A DNA stretch of 64,000 nt from Paraburkholderia flagellata (lineage in GTDB: Bacteria > Pseudomonadota > Gammaproteobacteria > Burkholderiales > Burkholderiaceae), in contig NZ_JAJEJT010000004.1 of NCBI RefSeq assembly GCF_021390645.1, forward strand, positions 372,001-436,000, given 5' to 3'. The number at the start of each line of letters is the position of its first letter. Within the stretch, counting starts at the first letter, position 1. The notes beneath the pieces were generated by a model, which was not told where the DNA came from, searched no databases, and saw only the letters and a list, made by a program, of their open reading frames with translations. The position numbers and the translations under genes were made by a program. Shown piece after piece: positions 45,410-53,311 of this stretch.

Positions 45410-46333
45410 ATGAGGTGTCCATTCATCCACTGGACGCTTCGGCCCGCCGTCGCCGTCGTGCTCCTGCTTCTGGCGATTACGGCGCAAGCGCAGGAGCTGG
45501 AGCCGCGCAGCTATTCGCCCTCCCCAATCGGCACGAACTTTCTTGTCGTCAGCTATGCGTATCTGTATGGCGACGTGCTGACGGATCCGTCCCTGCCCAT
45601 TACCGGTGTGCAGGCGAAGATCAACATCGTGTCGCTCGCGTACTCACGTACGTTCGCGCTGGCTGGTCACACGGCATCGTTCGCGTTGGCGATGCCCTTC
45701 AGCAGCGGGAATCTCAGCGGCGTCGTCATTGGCGCGCCAACCGAAGTGCATCGTGCTGGTATTGGCGATCTGAAGCTGCGCTTCGCGTGGAACTTCATCG
45801 GCAGTCCGGCGCTGACGCCCGAGGAATTCGCCCGGCGCGAGCAAGCGACTTCGGCAGGAATCAGCCTGACGATGTCGGCTCCGACCGGCCAGTATCTCCC
45901 TTCCCGGTTGGTCAACATAGGCACCAACCGCTGGGCATTCAAGCCGGAGATCGGCATCTCGCAGCCCTATGGAAACTGGTTCTTCGACGCGTCGGCTGGT
46001 GCGTGGTTCTTCACACGCAACAACGACTTCTTCAACGGCAACACACGAGGCCAGGATCCTCTCATGTTGCTGCAGCTGCATGCCGGGTACAGCTTCCGTC
46101 CGGGGTTATGGATCGCGGCCGACATCGGCTATGCCGCGGGCGGCCGCTCGAGCACGAACGGGGTGCCCAATGAAGACAGGCAGGCCAACATGCGTTACGG
46201 CCTGACGTTCTCCGCCCCCTTGGCACGCGGTTGGTCCGCGAAGCTGGCGCTTTCCAGCGGGTTTATCACGCGCGCGGGCGGCGACTACAAGTCCGTCGCG
46301 TTTTCGCTTCAATATCGCTGGTTCGATCGTTGA
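45410..46333 (+). CDS. Outer-membrane beta-barrel protein, MetA/phenol-pathway-like transporter family
   Basis: 307-aa protein. The ATG at 45410 gives a proper Sec signal (LRPAVAVVLLLLAITAQAQ); the 100 codons before it lack features. The mature part alternates polar and hydrophobic residues in strand pairs and ends in FSLQYRWFDR, as in outer-membrane barrels. Blocks such as YSPSPIGTNFLVVSYAYLYG resemble the putative MetA-pathway transporter family. Cargo unknown. Preceded by copy 1 of the 18-bp element. Confidence 0.7.
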   Translation: MRCPFIHWTLRPAVAVVLLLLAITAQAQELEPRSYSPSPIGTNFLVVSYAYLYGDVLTDPSLPITGVQAKINIVSLAYSRTFALAGHTASFALAMPFSSGNLSGVVIGAPTEVHRAGIGDLKLRFAWNFIGSPALTPEEFARREQATSAGISLTMSAPTGQYLPSRLVNIGTNRWAFKPEIGISQPYGNWFFDASAGAWFFTRNNDFFNGNTRGQDPLMLLQLHAGYSFRPGLWIAADIGYAAGGRSSTNGVPNEDRQANMRYGLTFSAPLARGWSAKLALSSGFITRAGGDYKSVAFSLQYRWFDR

Positions 46334-46893
46334 GGCGCGTAAACCTGTCGTGCCATCACGTCGCCTGGCGCGATGACTGCTGGTCGCGCTGACTGTGCCT
46401 CAGCGTAGCCGGATTGTGCCGGCCGATTCATGAGCGTTTGCGCCGCCTGCCCGGTAGTCGAGCCCACGCATCTCTGCAAGAGGTTGCCATCACCATATTG
46501 GACCTAAGTCCTATTGCGCAACGCGCGAGTCTGCCGAATATTGTTGGCACGATGACGAACCAGGCGCCCAGCCGGATTGGATTGATCGATATTGCTGCAT
46601 CGCCAGATGAAGAGACTTCGCCTGGCTTTGGTTCAATTTTCACCCCCGCTGGCGGCGCCATAATCCTCGCCTCATTTTCCAATCGCATACGTCGAGGCGA
46701 TTGAGCCGCCTGCAATAACTGGCCTCTCGACCTGCTCCATCCGTTCGCTTCGCATGACTCGTTTCTCGACGAAAATAACGAGCAGGTTCCGCCTTGTCAT
46801 GCGCTCAACATAGCGAACGCATTGCCTGCATGCGCCACGCCGGATAGTTGCCAGAGGAAGTGAATTCGACCGTAACCCTTGATGGAGGTGATG
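46334..46893. other. 560-bp intergenic region with second regulatory element
   Basis: No convincing gene. It contains copy 2 of the 18-bp inverted repeat (46497-46514) and, 37 bp after it, a 50-codon frame (46552-46704, MTNQAPSRIGLIDIAASPDE at its start) without a clear ribosome site; this could be a small gene but is unsupported. The SYLF gene starts at 46894. Confidence 0.4.
46497..46514 (+). promoter_or_regulatory. 18-bp inverted-repeat element, copy 2
   Basis: ATTGGACCTAAGTCCTAT, 16 of 18 bases identical to the element at 45285-45302 and in the same orientation relative to the downstream gene. It could serve the 50-codon frame at 46552 or the SYLF gene at 46894. Confidence 0.55.
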
Positions 46894-47481
46894 ATGCGCA
46901 GACGTTCTGTTCTGAAGACAGGTGCCGCGACGCTAACGATCGTGGGACTGTCGCTAACCGGATTCCCAGCGACAATGACCGAGGCCGTTGCCGCAGAGTC
47001 CGATGCGGCGAAGCGTCACGAAATCGACGCAAAGGTCAACGCGACACTGTCGCGGCTGTTCGAGACAGTCAAAGGCTCAAAAGAACTTGTCTCCAAGGCG
47101 AATGGTGTACTCGTATTCCCGGCTGTGATCAAGGCTGGCTTCGTCGCTGGGGGAGAATACGGTCAAGGCGCTTTGCGGGTAGGCGGGAAAACGGCCGGCT
47201 ACTACAGCACGGCGGCGGGTTCATTCGGCTTGCAGGCAGGTGCGCAATCCAAGGCTGTCATCTTCCTCTTCATGACCCATGAGTCGCTTGCTAGCTTCCG
47301 CAACTCGAAAGGCTGGTCGGTTGGTGGCGAAGGATCGGTTGCGCTGTTGAAGGTTGGAGCGAACGGCCAGATCGATACGACAACGGCTACCGCGCCGGTT
47401 CAAGCCATTGTGATGACCAACGCCGGATTGATGGGTGACGTGTCGCTGTCTGGCGCCAAGATTTCCCGACTGAAAATCTGA
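46894..47481 (+). CDS. SYLF/Ysc84-domain lipid-binding protein
   Basis: 195-aa protein. GGAGG at 46884-46888 precedes ATGATG; the second ATG (46894) has better spacing. An N-terminal signal (RRRSVLKTGAATLTIVGLSLTG, Tat-like) is followed by a SYLF domain with VLVFPAVIKAGFVAGGEYGQGALRV, SFGLQAGAQSKAVIFLFM and GWSVGGEGSVALL. Related domains bind phospholipids. Predicted periplasmic; role unknown, often stress-linked by gene context. Confidence 0.82.
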   Translation: MRRRSVLKTGAATLTIVGLSLTGFPATMTEAVAAESDAAKRHEIDAKVNATLSRLFETVKGSKELVSKANGVLVFPAVIKAGFVAGGEYGQGALRVGGKTAGYYSTAAGSFGLQAGAQSKAVIFLFMTHESLASFRNSKGWSVGGEGSVALLKVGANGQIDTTTATAPVQAIVMTNAGLMGDVSLSGAKISRLKI

Positions 47482-47566
47482 AGTCGCTCGCGCTAGCGTA
47501 TGCGGCCATCGCCACAAGAAAGTACGACGATCGACCGTGTTCGCTTTCCGACAAGAAAATAATCAG

Positions 47567-47690
47567 CCGGTGAACCGTGACGCCACCACGAAGGGACCGT
47601 AGAAGCGGTCCTTGAGGTCGCAACTGCCCGTGCGGCTGGATCGGGTCGAGACGACCCGAGTTCAGGCCGCCGCCGCGCGGGCTTTTTGTT
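47567..47690 (+). ncRNA. Candidate structured RNA with terminal U-run
   Basis: Consecutive hairpins in about 120 bp: CCGGTGAACCG (from 47567), GGACCG-6 nt-CGGTCC (47594-47611) and TCGGGTCG-AGA-CGACCCGA (47641-47659), then G/C-rich GCCGCGCGGGC and TTTTT (47683-47687). It lies between the stop of the SYLF gene (47481) and the convergent kelch gene. It could be an independent small RNA, a structured 3' UTR or simply a terminator region. Confidence 0.3.
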
Positions 47691-47704
47691 TCGACTACTG
47701 ACTA

Positions 47705-49624
47705 TCAATGAAACAGTTCGGCGTGAGCCAGTATTCCGCGACCGAGTCCCCCGGTTATGAGCACGCTTCCGTTTGCTAGCAGCGTGGCCGTATGTTGCTC
47801 GCGCGCCCAACTCACGCTTGCCGTCTGCGTCCAGGTGCCCGTAGTGGGATCGTAAAGCTCGTCCGAATAGAGATCGCTCCCGGCTGCCAGTCCGGCAGCG
47901 GCAAGCACCCGGCCGTTTGGCAGCAACGTGGCGGTCAGGAAGTCGCGCGCATGGATCAGGCTGCCGGTCGGTGTCCATGTGCCAGCGGGCACGTACCGTT
48001 CGACTGACGACAGTTCAGTGTTCCCGTCCGTTCCGCCTATGGCCAGCACCGTACCGTCAGGCAACAACGCGGCGGCGAAATCGGTCCGCGCCTGACTCAG
48101 GCCACCCGTGGGCGACCAGGTGCCCGATGCTGGATTGTAGAGTTCCGCCGAAGCAAGGACGCCAGAATCGCTCGTCCCACCCACGACGAGGACGAGGCCG
48201 TTGGCCAGCAGCGTGGCCGTATGGGAAAAGCGCGCTTGCGCCATGGCGCCTGTCGGCGACCAGTTTCCCGTTGCCGGGTTGTACAGTTCAGCCGACGACA
48301 GGGCTCCCGCCTTGCCCTCGCCGCCCGCTACGAGCACGAGGCCGTTGGGTAACAGCGTGGCCGTGTGTAAATCACGCGCATCGCTCATGCTGCCGGTGGA
48401 CGACCAGCTGCCCGAGGCCGGGTCGTACAACTCCGCCGACGACTGTTCACTGCCCGCGCCCGTTTTGAATCCGCCCGCCACGAGCACGCGGCCGTTGGGG
48501 AGCAGCGTCGCCGAATGGGATTGGCGCGCCTGGTTCAGACTACCGGTCAATGTCCAGGTGTTGGCGGCCGGATCGTACAGTTCGGCAGAGGCAGTGAGTC
48601 GCTTACCCGTTCCCGAAGCGACGAGGACCTGGCCATTGGGCAGGAGTGTGGCCGTGTGCCGGAACCGTGTCACATTCATTGAGTCAGCAGGTGTCCACTC
48701 TCCGCTCACCGGGTCGTCGACGCCGATGACGATCTGCACCGTGACGCTGCCCGCGCTGTTGCTGCCGGTAATCGTAAAGGTCGTCGGTGGCTGCGCCGTG
48801 GTCGGCGTACCGCTGATCGCGCCCGTCAGCGGATTGATGCTCAATCCGGCAGGTAGCGCTGGCGACACCGAGAAGAAGGTGATTTCATCGCCAGTGGACA
48901 GTGGCTCGTCGTATGAGATCGGGTGGCCCACGACGTAGACGGGAGCCAGATCCCAATAGCTGAGACTCGCCGGCGGCTGAGTGACAGCATGCACCTCGAT
49001 CGTGAGTTGGGTCTCGACAGAATCGACGCTGTTGCTGCCGGTCACCGTATAGACGGTCGGAGGGCTGACCGCCAGGGGTGTGCCGGAGATGATGCCTGTT
49101 TGCGGATCGAATTGAAGCCCTGCGGGCAGGGCCGGCGAGATGCTGTACAGGGTGATTTCTCCGCCCGTGGCGATCGGTGTGTTGGGAATGATCGGCGCGC
49201 TCGTCGTATAGATCACAGCGGCGTTCAAGTAGCTCAGGGTTTCCGGGGCGACCGCTTCGGGCTTGACCTCGATCTCAACCTTGATGGACTCGCTACCCGC
49301 CGCATTGCTGGCGTTGATCGTGTAAATGGTGTCGGGGGAGACGCCGCTCGGCGTGCCGCTGATCGCGCAGGTCTGCGGATCGAGCGATAGCCCCGCGGGC
49401 AGCGGCGGCGACACGCTGCACTGCGTGATGGGGCCGCCACCGCTGCTGAGCGTATCGGGAATGATTTCAGTGCCTTGCGCGTAAACCACTGCAACATCGC
49501 GTTCGGTCAATCCGGCCGGCGCAGATACCGGCGTGTTGTTGCCGCCTCCATCGCCCTGGTTGCAACCCGCAGCCACTATCGCGGTAACCAGAAACAAGCA
49601 GGTCACGACTTGCCTGATATGCAT
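47705..49624 (-). CDS. Lipoprotein with three putative Ig domains and seven kelch repeats
   Basis: 639-aa lipoprotein: lipobox VAAGC with Cys21, then three repeats of about 90 residues (about 37-310) with the putative-Ig signature LPAGLSxDPxTGxISGTP. Seven kelch-type repeats of about 47 residues follow, each with W-p-TGSL-ARxxHTATLLPNGxVLVxGG, enough for one seven-bladed propeller. Surface or periplasmic; likely a protein- or sugar-binding adhesin-like module. The DNA is internally repetitive because of the repeats. It is convergent with the SYLF gene. Confidence 0.85.
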   Translation of the reverse strand: MHIRQVVTCLFLVTAIVAAGCNQGDGGGNNTPVSAPAGLTERDVAVVYAQGTEIIPDTLSSGGGPITQCSVSPPLPAGLSLDPQTCAISGTPSGVSPDTIYTINASNAAGSESIKVEIEVKPEAVAPETLSYLNAAVIYTTSAPIIPNTPIATGGEITLYSISPALPAGLQFDPQTGIISGTPLAVSPPTVYTVTGSNSVDSVETQLTIEVHAVTQPPASLSYWDLAPVYVVGHPISYDEPLSTGDEITFFSVSPALPAGLSINPLTGAISGTPTTAQPPTTFTITGSNSAGSVTVQIVIGVDDPVSGEWTPADSMNVTRFRHTATLLPNGQVLVASGTGKRLTASAELYDPAANTWTLTGSLNQARQSHSATLLPNGRVLVAGGFKTGAGSEQSSAELYDPASGSWSSTGSMSDARDLHTATLLPNGLVLVAGGEGKAGALSSAELYNPATGNWSPTGAMAQARFSHTATLLANGLVLVVGGTSDSGVLASAELYNPASGTWSPTGGLSQARTDFAAALLPDGTVLAIGGTDGNTELSSVERYVPAGTWTPTGSLIHARDFLTATLLPNGRVLAAAGLAAGSDLYSDELYDPTTGTWTQTASVSWAREQHTATLLANGSVLITGGLGRGILAHAELFH

Positions 49625-49999
49625 GGAATCGACCCTCGCTCAGTTTTATCAGCTTAGGTCGTATGGCGAAAAAATCAGCCAAAAATAGCGGCGAGCGCTT
49701 GCTGGCCTGGTTGTCTTCTCTTGGCGTTGTAACGGCGGGTGATCAACTTTTTTCTGCGGCGCAACGGACCGTCCCGGTTGCCTCGGTTCCGTTGGCTGCT
49801 TCAGAGATTCCGCGGTGGCTGAACGGATGCCCTGTGATCAGGAAGCGTGTCCGGCTACGCCTGGCGCGGACATGGCATCTGCGCAGCGGCTGTTGAGGCC
49901 GCATACCTGGCGTGCGCCCGGTTTGCGAATCTGCGCAAGGGCGTGTGCAGCCGCCTCACGCCCCCATCACCGGCCGTCTGCTAATTGCGCGTAGACCGG
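49625..49999. other. Gene-free stretch at the right edge of the accessory region
   Basis: 375 bp between the kelch gene's start and the end of the DUF4406 gene. It should contain the kelch gene's promoter. Open frames inside lack ribosome sites and family features; no repeat or integrase site was seen. Confidence 0.45.
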
Positions 50000-50386
50000 C
50001 TAACCAGCGACAGACGCCCTGATAGTCACTTCGGGCAAGTCGTCAAGCCCGTAATAAACCGGCAACCCGAGCTTGTGCGCCAATTCGACGTCCCCATCAG
50101 CTCCCTTCGATTCGCCTGGAATGCGCAATACAGCATCGCACTGCTGAATCAGCCTACGCGCCGACGGGTATAGAAAGCGCTCGCTGATATCGTCGCCGAT
50201 GCGCTCGGAACCGGCCGCGCGTGCGAGCGGGAGGGCGACCCATTCGCCGACCATCGGCATGTGGCCGCGCTCATACACCGCGAGTGCAGCAAGCTCCAAC
50301 CTATGCAGATTCTCCATGATACGCGCGGGATCTCCATCGGTGCCGCCTCGATACGGGCCGGCGATCAGGACCAGTTGCGGCTTCAC
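50000..50386 (-). CDS. DUF4406 nucleoside-deoxyribosyltransferase-like protein
   Basis: 128-aa protein starting at a GTG (50386) that overlaps the stop of the NUDIX gene (GTGA), with GGAG upstream inside that gene. LVLIAGPYRGGTDGDPARIMENLHRLELAALAVYERGHMPMVGEW and DGDVELAHKLGLPVYYGLDDL fit the DUF4406 fold related to nucleoside 2-deoxyribosyltransferases. Overlapping translation with a nucleotide-sugar NUDIX hydrolase suggests a shared nucleotide-related substrate; the reaction is unknown. A longer in-frame extension through the NUDIX gene was rejected. Confidence 0.72.
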   Translation of the reverse strand: MKPQLVLIAGPYRGGTDGDPARIMENLHRLELAALAVYERGHMPMVGEWVALPLARAAGSERIGDDISERFLYPSARRLIQQCDAVLRIPGESKGADGDVELAHKLGLPVYYGLDDLPEVTIRASVAG

Positions 50387-50982
50387 TTGGCGTGTTCCTC
50401 CGAAAGTCGACGCAGTGCGAGGTGCTGCACCAGCATGATGGTTTTCCCATCGACGATCTCGCCGCTCTCGATCGCCGCCAGCGCCTCGCTCAGGGGCATT
50501 TCGATCACTTCGAGATCCTCGCCTTCCTCCGCGATGCCGCCGCCCTTTCCAATGCGCGTGGAGGCGTCGTATTCGCCCAGATAGAAGTAGAGCTTCTCCG
50601 TCACCGAACCGGGGCTCATGAACGCCTCGAACACCTTGCACAGCTTGCGTACGCGGTAGCCGGTTTCCTCTTCGACCTCGGCGCGGATGCGCTCTTCCGG
50701 CGAGGTCTGGTCGAGCAGACCGGCAGCGGCTTCGATCAGCATGCCGTCGTGGCCGTTGACGAAAGCGGGCATGCGGAACTGACGCGTGAGGACGACGTTG
50801 CCGGTGGCGGGATTGTGCAGCAGGATGGTCGCGCCGTTGCCGCGATCGTAGGTTTCCCGGCTTTGGCGTTGCCATGACCCGTCACGACGCCGATAGTCGA
50901 ACGTGACTTTCTTGAGTACGAACCAGTCGTTGGAGAGCAGGTTGGTTTCGACAATGCGAATCCGTTCTTTGGTTGCTGTCAT
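50383..50982 (-). CDS. NUDIX hydrolase, NudK/ADP-ribose pyrophosphatase-like
   Basis: 199-aa NUDIX enzyme, start at the ATG at 50982. The NUDIX box is GLLDQTSPEERIRAEVEEETGY, near residues 88-109; its AEVEEETG form matches NudK-type GDP-mannose/ADP-ribose hydrolases (compare KEAIEETG). AFMSPGSVTEKLYFYLGEY and EIVDGKTIMLVQ are also NudK-like. It cleaves a nucleoside diphosphate linked to a sugar or similar. Translationally coupled to the DUF4406 gene and divergent from a DeoR regulator. Confidence 0.85.
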   Translation of the reverse strand: MTATKERIRIVETNLLSNDWFVLKKVTFDYRRRDGSWQRQSRETYDRGNGATILLHNPATGNVVLTRQFRMPAFVNGHDGMLIEAAAGLLDQTSPEERIRAEVEEETGYRVRKLCKVFEAFMSPGSVTEKLYFYLGEYDASTRIGKGGGIAEEGEDLEVIEMPLSEALAAIESGEIVDGKTIMLVQHLALRRLSEEHAK

Positions 50983-51121
50983 TGATTTCTCGTCTCTGCT
51001 GACTTCGTCTAAATGCAAATCAATCCTGTCCTCGGCAATTGCACGGGCGCTTGGCAAGCCAGACGTGCAAACCCCTGGTGGCTTTCCTGCCCCCCTTGGT
51101 CAGTGTTCTCCATTCATGGTA

Positions 51122-51158
51122 TCGTGCAGTTTCGTGCAAAATCAAGAAAATTCGTGCA
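51122..51158. promoter_or_regulatory. Phased TTCGTGCA half-sites upstream of the DeoR gene
   Basis: Three direct copies of TCGTGCA start at 51122, 51132 and 51152, that is at 10- and 20-bp steps (one helical turn each). Further half-sites lie at 51063-51071 (ACGTGCAAA) and inverted at 51039-51045 (TTGCACG). They sit between the divergent NUDIX and DeoR genes and are a probable DeoR-family operator array. Confidence 0.5.
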
Positions 51159-51176
51159 ACCGATTCGTACCATCTC

Positions 51177-51932
51177 ATGCTCACAGACCAACGAAAGAAA
51201 GCGATACTCGAAGCGCTCAAGCGCGAAGGCCAGGTGCTCGCCGGCGAACTGAGCGCGAAGTTCGGCGTTTCCGAGGACACGGTGCGGCGCGATCTGCGCG
51301 AACTGGCGGCCGAAGGCCTGTTGCAGCGCGTGCACGGCGGCGCGCTGCCCGCTTCGCCGGCGGTGGCGCCCATTGCCGAGCGGCGCGGCATGGAGGTGGC
51401 GGCCAAGCGGCGCATTGCGCAAAAGGCAGCGAGCATGATCGCGCCGGGGCAGGTGGCGATCGTCGATGGCGGGACGACCTCGGCGCTGCTAGTCGAGTGC
51501 TTGCCGCGCGATCTGCGGGCGACCGTCGTCACGCATAGCCCCGGTGTGGCGGTCGCGCTCGCGGAGCATCCCGCCATCGAGGTCGTGCTGATCGGCGGGA
51601 AGCTGTACAAGCACTCGATGGTCACGGTGGGCGCGGCGGCCGTGGAGGCCATTGCGCACATACACGCGGACCTGTACTTCATGGGCGTGACGGGTGTTCA
51701 CGCGCAAGCGGGACTCAGTACCGGAGATTTCGAGGAATCCTACGTAAAGCGCGCACTGGCCGCGCGCGCTGCGGAAACGGTCGTATTGGCCTCGGCGGCC
51801 AAGCTCAACGCCGCTTCGCCATACTGCATCGGTCCGATCGGCATGGCGCAGACTATCGTCGTCGAGCGCTCGACGGATGCGAAGCTGACCGAGCCGATCG
51901 AGGCGGCCGGCGTGACGGTGGTACGCGCGTGA
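51177..51932 (+). CDS. DeoR-family transcriptional regulator
   Basis: 251-aa DeoR regulator, start at 51177. HTH: RKKAILEALKREGQVLAGELSAKFGVSEDTVRRDLRELAAEGLLQRVHGGAL; the effector domain contains VDGGTT, VVTHSPGVAVAL and LIGGKL as in GlpR/DeoR sugar-phosphate sensors. Divergent from the NUDIX/DUF4406 pair with TTCGTGCA half-sites between, so it likely controls that pair and itself. Confidence 0.9.
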   Translation: MLTDQRKKAILEALKREGQVLAGELSAKFGVSEDTVRRDLRELAAEGLLQRVHGGALPASPAVAPIAERRGMEVAAKRRIAQKAASMIAPGQVAIVDGGTTSALLVECLPRDLRATVVTHSPGVAVALAEHPAIEVVLIGGKLYKHSMVTVGAAAVEAIAHIHADLYFMGVTGVHAQAGLSTGDFEESYVKRALAARAAETVVLASAAKLNAASPYCIGPIGMAQTIVVERSTDAKLTEPIEAAGVTVVRA

Positions 51933-51953
51933 GTGCGTGAGCGTGCCGTTACG

Positions 51954-53090
51954 CTAAGCGTGAAGCACCAGTTTCTGCACGCGCCAGTTCAGCAGTTCGG
52001 CGACGAAGAGCACATTCTTCGCGGGGCACGCCATTTCGTGGATCCAGCCGAATTGCTTCAACTGCTTGCCCGATTCGCCCAATACACCGAGCAACTCGCC
52101 ATCGAGGCTCAACTTGTAGATGCGCCCAGGGAACGCGTCGGAGCTGTACAGCACCTGATCCGGACCGGGCGAGATGCAGATCGCCCAGGGCGACCCCGGT
52201 GCAAACGTGCCCGCGGCGATCGTTGCCTCGTCCGGCACGTTGCCAATAGCCGGCCGCGCGCCCGGTGGCACCGGGACGTCGATCGTGAACTGTTTCAGGA
52301 ACTTGCCATCCGTGTCGAACACCTGAATACGCCGGTTGCTTCGGTCTGCGACATAAATCCGGTCCTGCGCGTCGACCGCGATGCTGTGTGGCGTATGAAA
52401 CTGTCCGGGCCCGGTTCCGCGATCACCCCATGACTTGAGCCAGTTGCCGTCCTTGTCGACCTTCGCCACGCGCGAGTTGATATAGCCGTCGCTGATGTAC
52501 GTGTTGCCGGCGGCGTCCCAGGCGACGTCGGTGACCTGGCGAAAGCGTCCGGGCTCGGAAGGCAACGGCGGGTTTGGATGTTTGAGCGGTCCCGTCTCTT
52601 CGTCCGCCGCCTCCTGCTTGCGGCCGAACACCATCGCCACGTGGCCATCCGGCGTGAACTTGATGACCATGTCCGAGCCCTTGTCCGTCACCCAGATGTT
52701 GTCCTGCCGATCGATCTTCACGGTGTGCGCAAATGACCACGCGTACAGGTTGTGGCCGATTTCCCTGACGAACCGCCCATCGGCCGCAAATTCGAGCAAT
52801 TGCGCGGCGGCGGCGCCATAGGCCGGCCCCGTGCTATTGCCGCGCGAGAGCACAAAAATGTGCCCGTGCGAGTTCACCGCGACACCCGAGCATTCCCCGA
52901 AATACATATCCACCGGCAGCCGGACCGGGCTGGGAATGGAATCGTAAGCGATGGACGGAACCGTTTGCGTCTGGCCGAAGGCTGGCGCGGCGGCGAGGGC
53001 GGCGGTTGCCGCGAGGAACTGGCGGCGCGTGAATGCGCCCTGCAAAAGGCCGCCGCAGCATGGGCAGCCAATGGAATGAAGCGGGCTCAT
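51954..53090 (-). CDS. Tat-exported NHL-repeat protein (peptidylglycine-lyase-like)
   Basis: 378-aa protein with AGGAGG before the ATG at 53090. The N-terminus is unusual: a CPCCGG cluster precedes a twin-arginine signal TRRQFLAATAALAAAPAFG. The rest is a six-bladed-type NHL propeller (GVAVNSHGHIFVLSRGN, SIAVDAQDRIYVADRSNRRIQVFDTDG, WVTDKGSDMVIKFTPDG) like peptidyl-alpha-hydroxyglycine alpha-amidating-lyase relatives. Periplasmic; substrate unknown. Divergent from an AraC regulator. Confidence 0.8.
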   Translation of the reverse strand: MSPLHSIGCPCCGGLLQGAFTRRQFLAATAALAAAPAFGQTQTVPSIAYDSIPSPVRLPVDMYFGECSGVAVNSHGHIFVLSRGNSTGPAYGAAAAQLLEFAADGRFVREIGHNLYAWSFAHTVKIDRQDNIWVTDKGSDMVIKFTPDGHVAMVFGRKQEAADEETGPLKHPNPPLPSEPGRFRQVTDVAWDAAGNTYISDGYINSRVAKVDKDGNWLKSWGDRGTGPGQFHTPHSIAVDAQDRIYVADRSNRRIQVFDTDGKFLKQFTIDVPVPPGARPAIGNVPDEATIAAGTFAPGSPWAICISPGPDQVLYSSDAFPGRIYKLSLDGELLGVLGESGKQLKQFGWIHEMACPAKNVLFVAELLNWRVQKLVLHA

Positions 53091-53311
53091 CGGACTTCCT
53101 CCTCTTGATCGACGACGGTGGCGAACGTTGTGCACTGCAACCCATGCGGCGCATCGAGCGGCCGCTACCCTGCGCGCGGCAAGACGCGTTCCCCGAAACC
53201 GAACACAAAGATTGCCGCGTACACCCTAAAGAATATGCGCGCGCAACCGATAGCGCAGTAGTCGAGTGGAGGATTCCCAGCCCGTAGTCAATTCGCATAC
53301 CAAGGTCGCCC

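Noticed and set aside
46414..46715. Overlapping frames of about 95 codons on both strands
   Set aside because: Neither has a convincing start or known motif; the plus-strand one spans the 18-bp regulatory element.
47705..48700. Tandem DNA similarity of about 140-150 bp units, considered as a repeat array or CRISPR
   Set aside because: The units encode kelch repeats in frame within one gene, without constant spacers.
50387..50875. N-terminal extension of the DUF4406 frame through the NUDIX gene
   Set aside because: The extension is Arg-rich, lies entirely opposite a real reading frame of the NUDIX gene, and a GTG with an upstream GGAG fits the family N-terminus.
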